Shown here in pieces: positions 7,317 through 11,232 of a stretch of DNA of 11,232 bases. Both the position numbers and the translations under genes were made by a program. The notes beneath the pieces were generated by a model, which did not search any database, was not told the origin of the DNA, and saw only the letters and a list, made by a program, of their open reading frames with translations. Origin of the DNA: an uncultured Clostridia bacterium. Its GTDB lineage: Bacteria; Bacillota; Clostridia; Christensenellales; Borkfalkiaceae. The DNA lies in contig CANPYD010000021.1 of assembly GCA_947587775.1 (NCBI GenBank), positions 1 to 11,232 on the forward strand, given 5' to 3'. Numbering within the stretch: the first letter of the stretch is position 1; every line of letters starts with the position of its first letter.

Positions 7317-8612
7317 CTAAATTTCTTTTGATTTGCGTGCAGCGAGCACCCGCATGGCGCATTCGACGCGTTTTTTCATCATCGCACAGGTGATCTCGTA
7401 CGGTTTTTCGATGTCGCCGTTGAAGTGATAGTTGTTCGCGCTGCATCCGCCCGAGCAGATGAACTTCGCAAAACAGTCCTTGCACTTCTCCCGCGTGAAC
7501 AGGCAACTGTTTGCAAACTTCCCCCTGATCGCGGGATCGAGCGTCCCCTCGAAGACGTTGCCCATCTTCCACTTCGGATCCCCCGCAAACTGGTGGCAGG
7601 GATAGATGTCGCCGCTTGGCACGACGGAGAAATATTCGTTCCCCGCGCCGCAGGCGGAAACCCGCTTTTCGAGACAGGGTCCCCCTTCGAGATCCACGTT
7701 GAAGTGGAAGAAATTGAAGCCCTTCCCCTCCTTTTCGCGTTCGATATAGGCGTCGCAGAGGGCGTCGTACTCCTGTTCGATGACGGGAAGATGCTCCTCT
7801 TTGATCTCGAGATCGGGGATCTCCGTGACGACAGGCTCCACCGAAAGGGAATCGAAGCCCTGATCGGCGAGGAAGAGCACGTCCTTCGAAAAATCGAGAT
7901 TCTTCGCCGTAAATGTGCCCCGCACATAATAGTGCTTGTCCCCTCTCGCGCGCACGAACTTTTTGATCTTTTCGATCACTGCGTCGAAGCTCCCCTTGCC
8001 GTTCACCGTCTTGCGCACTTCGTCGTGCACTTCTTTTCTGCCGTCAAGGGAGAGGACGACGTTCTCCATCTCCTCGTTGAAGAACCGAATGGTTTCGTCG
8101 TCGAGAAGAAGGCCGTTCGTCGTCGTCGTGAAGAGGAAGCGCTTGCCGCGCTTTGCCGCCTCTTCCTTGGCATAATAGACGGTGCGCTTGACGACGTTCA
8201 GGTTCATGAGCGGTTCGCCACCGAAGAAGTCCACCTCGAGCACCTTTCTCTTCCCGCTCTTTTCGAGGAGGAAGTCGATCGCCGCCTTGGCAGTTTCAAA
8301 GGACATCATCTCGCGCGCGGCATGATAGGCACCCTCGTCCGCAAAGCAATACTTGCAGCGAAGGTTGCAATCGTGGCAGATATGCAGGCAGAGCGCCTTG
8401 ATCTCCTCCCGCTTGATGGGACGGGCGTCCGTTTCGGGGGCGTCCAGAAGTCCCTCCGCTTTCAGAGCGGCGATCTCGGCGAGCTCTTCGTCCGTAAGAC
8501 AAACAGGCTCTCCCCCGAGATACTTCGCCGTGCGCTCGTCCGCAATGTGCAGACTGCCGCTGCCCGTGTCGTAAACGTAATAATCGTCGTGGTATTGAAA
8601 AACGTGTATCAT
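7317..8612 (-). CDS. scfB: SCIFF maturase, radical SAM/SPASM thioether synthase
   Basis: ScfB (CteB in Clostridium thermocellum) uses S-adenosylmethionine and iron-sulfur clusters to form a Cys-to-side-chain thioether in the SCIFF peptide, giving a ranthipeptide. The 431-residue protein begins MIHVFQYHDDYYVYDTGSG, the usual N terminus of the leader-binding part. The radical SAM motif CNLRCKYC lies at 82-89 (CX3CX2C, C82/C86/C89) and the SAM-binding GGEP at 131-134. A C-terminal SPASM region binds auxiliary clusters; visible cysteines are C313, C321, C339, C370, C377, C380, C386, C390 and C409, with the CKDCFAKFICSGGC segment at 377-390. It sits 57 bases after scfA, with a terminator between. 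No Shine-Dalgarno precedes the ATG, which suggests lower expression than the peptide. The assignment rests on the motifs and the neighbouring peptide gene. Confidence 0.96.
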   Translation of the reverse strand: MIHVFQYHDDYYVYDTGSGSLHIADERTAKYLGGEPVCLTDEELAEIAALKAEGLLDAPETDARPIKREEIKALCLHICHDCNLRCKYCFADEGAYHAAREMMSFETAKAAIDFLLEKSGKRKVLEVDFFGGEPLMNLNVVKRTVYYAKEEAAKRGKRFLFTTTTNGLLLDDETIRFFNEEMENVVLSLDGRKEVHDEVRKTVNGKGSFDAVIEKIKKFVRARGDKHYYVRGTFTAKNLDFSKDVLFLADQGFDSLSVEPVVTEIPDLEIKEEHLPVIEQEYDALCDAYIEREKEGKGFNFFHFNVDLEGGPCLEKRVSACGAGNEYFSVVPSGDIYPCHQFAGDPKWKMGNVFEGTLDPAIRGKFANSCLFTREKCKDCFAKFICSGGCSANNYHFNGDIEKPYEITCAMMKKRVECAMRVLAARKSKEI

Positions 8613-8625
8613 GAGATCATACAGG

Positions 8626-8652
8626 AAAAAAGCGACGCGACGCGCCGCTTTT
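8626..8652 (-). terminator. Intrinsic terminator/attenuator between scfA and scfB
   Basis: The minus strand folds AAAAGCGGCG (from 8652) against CGTCGCTTTT, with one G-T wobble and a five-base loop (an additional C-G closing pair is possible). The T-tract spans 8631-8626 (six T). It starts 17 bases after the scfA stop and ends 13 bases before the scfB start. With the promoter upstream of scfA this predicts an abundant scfA-only transcript of about 220 bases, with scfB made by read-through. The hairpin is directly visible; the degree of read-through is unknown. Confidence 0.88.
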
Positions 8653-8669
8653 CAATTTTCGCGTAAGAT

Positions 8670-8825
8670 TTACTTCTGCCCGTCGATCTTCTGTTCTCTC
8701 GTAATGCGCTCGCAGGACTGGTTCCCGACCGTGCAGCTGGTCTTGCAGGCGGACTGGCAGGTGCTTCTGCACTCACCGCAGCCTGTGATCTTCTTTTCCC
8801 GGGGCTTTGCAATCGTCTTGATCAT
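8670..8825 (-). CDS. scfA: SCIFF ranthipeptide precursor (six cysteines in forty-five)
   Basis: This short gene encodes a 51-residue ribosomal peptide that is the substrate of ScfB. After a basic 15-residue leader (MIKTIAKPREKKITG) it has six cysteines at 16, 19, 23, 27, 31 and 38 in the invariant SCIFF spacing: CGEC, then CQSACKTSC, then TVGNQSC. This core is among the most conserved of all Clostridial RiPP precursors, which makes the identification secure despite the size. The ATG at 8825 is set by GGGAG (8836-8832), six bases upstream. It has its own near-consensus promoter and terminator. Unusually, 13 charged residues (ERITREQKIDGQK) follow the last Cys, whereas the family normally ends just after it. 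Ranthipeptide function is poorly understood; signalling roles have been proposed in some clostridia. Confidence 0.96.
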   Translation of the reverse strand: MIKTIAKPREKKITGCGECRSTCQSACKTSCTVGNQSCERITREQKIDGQK

Positions 8826-8851
8826 AACAATCTCCCATAAGGTTTTTTCTT

Positions 8852-8880
8852 ATTATACACCGCCGCGGAAAAATTTGCAA
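8852..8880 (-). promoter_or_regulatory. Sigma-A-type promoter for scfA
   Basis: On the minus strand TTGCAA (8880-8875) and TATAAT (8857-8852) are spaced by exactly 17 bases, close to the sigma-A consensus. The -35 box begins eight bases after the stop codon of the upstream membrane protein gene. Transcription should start near 8845, leaving a leader of about 20 bases that carries the scfA ribosome binding site. No operator-like palindrome is evident apart from TTGCAA itself being self-complementary. Confidence 0.85.
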
Positions 8881-8888
8881 GTATTTTT

Positions 8889-9266
8889 TTACGCTTTGCG
8901 CAATTTTGCGCCGAGAAGTGCGCCCGCGCCCCCGAGGATCCCGCAGACGACGAGTTCGAGCAAGAAGAAAGCGTCAAAATGCCACCCGCCGATGAAGGAA
9001 AAGAGAATGAGCGCGAGGATCGCATACAGCACGCCCGCGCCGACCCCTTTGAGCAGTGCGCGTTCGCCCTTGATGAAGAAACAGGAAGAAAGAAACGCCG
9101 CAACGCACTTGATACACCAGTTCACCGCCGTGACGACCGTCTCGGGCGGAAGAAAGATCTTCACGAAGATCGCCGCGACGGAGAGCGCAAACAGCGAAAA
9201 GAGCGCGGCGGCAAACGCCGCAATGAGAAGCTGCAATGCCGTTCCCTTCCAGAAACCTTTTTCCAT
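8889..9266 (-). CDS. TIGR04086-type four-helix membrane protein
   Basis: This 125-residue integral membrane protein has four predicted helices (about 10-36, 43-66, 72-94, 98-121), a short basic N terminus and a Gly-rich last helix ending GGAGALLGAKLRK. Size, topology, this C-terminal glycine pattern and the place between yajC and scfA match the uncharacterised TIGR04086 family, which is known from Clostridia next to SCIFF genes. Its function is unknown; a link to the Sec apparatus or to peptide export or immunity is only guilt by association. The ATG at 9266 is chosen because GGAGG (9277-9273) lies six bases upstream; a GTG at 9281 in the same frame has no such site. That ribosome binding site lies inside the 3' arm of a terminator hairpin, so translation or transcription of the gene may be conditional. 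Confidence 0.85.
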   Translation of the reverse strand: MEKGFWKGTALQLLIAAFAAALFSLFALSVAAIFVKIFLPPETVVTAVNWCIKCVAAFLSSCFFIKGERALLKGVGAGVLYAILALILFSFIGGWHFDAFFLLELVVCGILGGAGALLGAKLRKA

Positions 9267-9299
9267 AAAAAACCTCCGCACACCGTAAGGTATGCGGAG
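9267..9299 (-). terminator. Intrinsic terminator after yajC that contains the next gene's ribosome binding site
   Basis: The minus strand folds CTCCGCATACC (9299-9289) with GGTGTGCGGAG (9284-9274): 11 pairs including one T-G wobble, loop TTAC. One G and then six T (9272-9267) follow, the classic terminator form. The GGAGG at 9277-9273 is the ribosome binding site of the membrane protein gene starting at 9266, and the six T are exactly its spacer. The hairpin starts 17 bases after the yajC stop. Any transcript that escapes termination would have this site paired unless something opens the stem. Confidence 0.88.
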
Positions 9300-9315
9300 A
9301 GAGAATGCATTATGC

Positions 9316-9939
9316 TCAGTCTTTCGTTTCTTCCCCTTGGGCTTCCGCCGTCTCGGAAGAGGGCGCTTCGGGCGCTTCTACCGCTTCGGATTCCTCGGAA
9401 GGTTCGGGCGCTGCGGGCGCTGCGGGTGCGGATTCCGTTTTGGCGGCGTTTTTTGCATTTTTCTCCGCCTGTCTTCTCAGTTCCGCTTCCTCGCGCGCAA
9501 GCTGGGTCGGGCCCTTGGCGTCCGTCTCGTAGATGCACTCCTTCATGAGTTTGAAGTGGGATTTGCCCGAGGCCTCGCTGCCCGTCTCGATGATGACGGT
9601 ATTGTCGTCGCAGACTTCCACGACGATCCCGCAGAGGCCGCCGCGGGACTTCACCTTGTTTCCGGGTCTGATCGCATCGATCTGCTCGACATATTCTTTG
9701 TCCCTCGCACGGTTCTTTCTTCCCGAAAGGAAGAGCCAGCCGATGATGAGCACAAAGAGTGCGACAACGACGACGGTCAGCGGCCAATTGAAGGGCGAAC
9801 CGCCGCCCCCTTTATTCTGATCGCTTGTTTGGTTGCCCGCAGGCTGTTCAGTGCCTTCGGTCTCGCCCTCGGCGGTTTCCGCCCCGAGGAGCTCCGCACC
9901 GTGGACAAGTTCATAGGTTTCGGATACTTGTAATCTCAT
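9316..9939 (-). CDS. yajC: YajC-type Sec translocase accessory subunit with extended ends
   Basis: YajC is a small single-pass membrane protein that associates with SecDF and SecYEG. The family core is present: one TM helix (about residues 53-71), a basic stop-transfer RKNRARDKEYVEQIDAIRPG (74-93), then the soluble domain NKVKSRGGLCGIVVEV-CDDNTVIIETG up to about residue 140. The protein is 207 residues, roughly twice the usual length. It has about 50 residues of Glu/Gly/Thr-rich sequence before the helix, where YajC normally starts, and an Ala/Pro/Glu-rich low-complexity tail from about 165 to 207. The ATG at 9939 follows AGGAG (9950-9946) at six bases, and a promoter lies just upstream. It is followed by an intrinsic terminator, so it is probably transcribed alone, unlinked from secDF about 2 kb downstream. 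Confidence 0.92.
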   Translation of the reverse strand: MRLQVSETYELVHGAELLGAETAEGETEGTEQPAGNQTSDQNKGGGGSPFNWPLTVVVVALFVLIIGWLFLSGRKNRARDKEYVEQIDAIRPGNKVKSRGGLCGIVVEVCDDNTVIIETGSEASGKSHFKLMKECIYETDAKGPTQLAREEAELRRQAEKNAKNAAKTESAPAAPAAPEPSEESEAVEAPEAPSSETAEAQGEETKD

Positions 9940-9962
9940 TCGGTTCTCCTTATTTCCCCTCT

Positions 9963-9992
9963 ATCATACTATATCGGGGGCAATTTTGGCAA
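9963..9992 (-). promoter_or_regulatory. Probable sigma-A-type promoter for yajC
   Basis: Between tgt and yajC the minus strand has TTGCCA (9992-9987) and TATGAT (9968-9963) separated by 18 bases. Each hexamer differs from consensus at one or two positions. It predicts a start near 9956 and a leader of about 17 bases holding the yajC ribosome binding site. No convincing terminator for tgt is seen in this roughly 100-base gap, so tgt read-through is also likely. Confidence 0.6.
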
Positions 9993-10040
9993 GCGATTTA
10001 CAACGCCTTTTTTGTCTTTCACGCGAATTTCATGCGCGGA

Positions 10041-11162
10041 TCATGTCGATTCTTCTCCCTGTTTCGCATAAAATTCTTTCACGAAATCCTTGACGTAGCC
10101 GTGGAGGATACTCTCCCTGAGCCCGCGCATGAGGGTATGCAGATAGGCGATGTTATGGAGGGACAGGAGCATGCCGCTCATCATCTCCCCCACATTGACG
10201 AGGTGGCGGAGGTATGCCTTGGAATAATTCTTACAGGTGTAGCACCCGCAATCGGGGTCGAGCGGCGTAAAATCTTCCTTATATTTCCCGTTCCGCACGA
10301 CGATCTTCCCCCGTGACGTGAGTGCCGTGCCGTTGCGGGCGACTCTTGTTGCGAGCACGCAGTCGAACATATCCACGCCGCGGAGCACTCCTTCCATAAG
10401 ACAGTCGGGAGAACCGACTCCCATAAGATACCGGGGGACGTCCGTCGGAAGTTTGGGCTGTAAAAAGTCCAAAAGTTCGTACATGAGGGACTTGGGCTCC
10501 CCCACCGACAGCCCGCCGATCGCGATGCCATGCTTGACGAAAGGCAGACAGCGGTTCAGACTTTCTTCCCTCAAATCCTTATAAAAGTTCCCCTGTATGA
10601 TTGGGAAGAGCGCCTGCTGCGGCCTGTCATGGACGGCATAGCACCGCTCGAGCCAGCGGGACGTGCGCTCCATCGCCGCCTCCGCCTGCTGATGCGTGTA
10701 GCCGTATTCCGAGCACTGGTCGAACGCCATCATGATGTCCGAACCCAAGTTATGCTGGATCTCCATCGCCTTTTCGGGGGTGAAGGTATGATAGCTCCCG
10801 TCCACATGGGAGGAAAAGGTCACGCCGTCGTCCGTGATCTTATTGAGTTTGGCGAGCGAAAAGACCTGAAACCCGCCGCTGTCCGTGAGAATGGGTCTGT
10901 CCCAGTTCATGAACTTATGTAAGCCCCCCGCGCGGGCGATGAGCTCGTCCCCGGGACGCATATAGAGATGATAGGTATTGGAGAGAATGATCTGCGAGCC
11001 GATCTCCTTGAGGTCGCGCGGAAGCATGCCCTTGACGGTCGCCTGCGTGCCGACGGGCATATAGACGGGCGTCTCGATGTCCCCGTGCGGCGTGTGCAAA
11101 ACGCCCGCCCTCGCCCCCGTCTCGGGGTCTGTTTTGATGAGTTCGAATGAAAATTTTTCCAT
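10041..11162 (-). CDS. tgt: tRNA-guanine(34) transglycosylase (queuine tRNA-ribosyltransferase)
   Basis: Bacterial Tgt swaps guanine 34 in the anticodon of GUN tRNAs (Tyr, His, Asn, Asp) for preQ1, the committed step of queuosine synthesis. The 373-residue protein has the family length and all key residues. These are the general acid/base Asp in TDSGGFQVF (D94), FDQC (147-150), GGLSVGEP (216-223), the nucleophile in GVDMFDC (D264), ATRVARNG, and the structural zinc ligands C305, C307, C310 and H336. The start MEKFSFELIKTDPETGAR fits the family N terminus, but no Shine-Dalgarno is visible in the A/T-rich bases before the ATG. It is the first gene in the window; its usual partners queA and ruvAB would lie off the right edge. 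No frameshift or missing residue is seen. Confidence 0.98.
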   Translation of the reverse strand: MEKFSFELIKTDPETGARAGVLHTPHGDIETPVYMPVGTQATVKGMLPRDLKEIGSQIILSNTYHLYMRPGDELIARAGGLHKFMNWDRPILTDSGGFQVFSLAKLNKITDDGVTFSSHVDGSYHTFTPEKAMEIQHNLGSDIMMAFDQCSEYGYTHQQAEAAMERTSRWLERCYAVHDRPQQALFPIIQGNFYKDLREESLNRCLPFVKHGIAIGGLSVGEPKSLMYELLDFLQPKLPTDVPRYLMGVGSPDCLMEGVLRGVDMFDCVLATRVARNGTALTSRGKIVVRNGKYKEDFTPLDPDCGCYTCKNYSKAYLRHLVNVGEMMSGMLLSLHNIAYLHTLMRGLRESILHGYVKDFVKEFYAKQGEEST

Positions 11163-11232
11163 AATTGTTATTTTGCCAAACGAATCAATACAGTTATGCT
11201 CGGCTTAGAGCCGAGAAAGACAAGGCGCGCGA
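11163..11232. other. Leader of tgt at the right edge, with a small hairpin
   Basis: The 70 bases upstream of tgt contain a seven-base-pair hairpin, CTCGGCT (11199-11205) with AGCCGAG (11209-11215), around a three-base loop. Neither strand has a T-tract after it, so it is not a standard intrinsic terminator. No clear -35/-10 pair or ribosome binding site is visible. It may be the end of the upstream intergenic region or of a polycistronic message. Confidence 0.45.

Noticed and set aside
7425..8666. 413-residue open frame on the plus strand opposite scfB
   Set aside because: Shadow of scfB; the minus strand has the radical SAM and SPASM cysteine motifs.
8611..9288. 225-residue open frame on the plus strand across scfA and the membrane protein gene
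   Set aside because: No family likeness; it runs through a promoter and a terminator that fit only the minus-strand genes.
11199..11215. Hairpin upstream of tgt as an intrinsic terminator
   Set aside because: The stem is only seven pairs and neither strand has a T-tract after it.
11163..11232. Promoter for tgt
   Set aside because: TTGTCT and CATAAC can be picked out but at 19-base spacing and with poor matches; not strong enough to call.
1..11232. CRISPR array, tRNA, rRNA, transposon or prophage genes
   Set aside because: No regularly spaced repeats, no cloverleaf sequence, and no transposase, integrase or phage-like frame were seen on either strand.

Overview
The window holds ten adjacent reading frames, all on the minus strand, that make up nine genes; I see no convincing gene on the plus strand. 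In transcription order (right to left) they are tgt, yajC, a TIGR04086-type membrane protein gene, scfA, scfB, secD (broken by a frameshift), secF, recJ and relA. This order, and above all the SCIFF ranthipeptide pair scfA-scfB between yajC and secDF, points to an anaerobic Gram-positive member of the class Clostridia. The DNA is GC-rich for that class, with AT-rich promoters and AGGAGG-type ribosome binding sites. I cannot name a genus. The single-base break in secD would fit a draft or metagenome assembly.

Right part (about 8.6-11.2 kb): tgt makes the queuosine tRNA transglycosylase. After a gap of about 100 bases with a probable promoter comes yajC, whose product carries unusual acidic extensions at both ends. 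A textbook intrinsic terminator follows yajC, and its 3' arm and T-tract double as the ribosome binding site and spacer of the next gene, the TIGR04086 membrane protein gene. Just past that gene a near-consensus sigma-A promoter drives scfA, a 51-residue six-cysteine peptide gene too short for routine ORF calling.

Middle (4.7-8.6 kb): a second intrinsic terminator separates scfA from scfB, the radical SAM/SPASM enzyme that modifies the peptide, so scfB is probably made by read-through at a lower level. Another near-consensus promoter precedes secD and secF, which encode divergent SecD and SecF subunits of the protein export machinery. SecD is split into two frames by what looks like one missing base near 6668.

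Left part (1-4.7 kb): a third strong terminator closes secF only nine bases before recJ. recJ (single-strand DNA exonuclease) and relA (bifunctional ppGpp synthetase/hydrolase) are separated by a single base between stop and start codons, and the apt gene often found between them in Firmicutes is absent. A very long hairpin lies two bases past the relA stop.

Together the window is a conserved Clostridial housekeeping cluster (tRNA modification, Sec export, DNA repair, stringent response) with a RiPP peptide system inserted in the Sec genes. It appears to be cut into several transcripts (yajC alone, scfA alone, secDF, recJ-relA) by terminators placed tightly against the next start codon. The most noteworthy parts are the scf locus with its attenuator and the terminator/ribosome-binding-site overlap.
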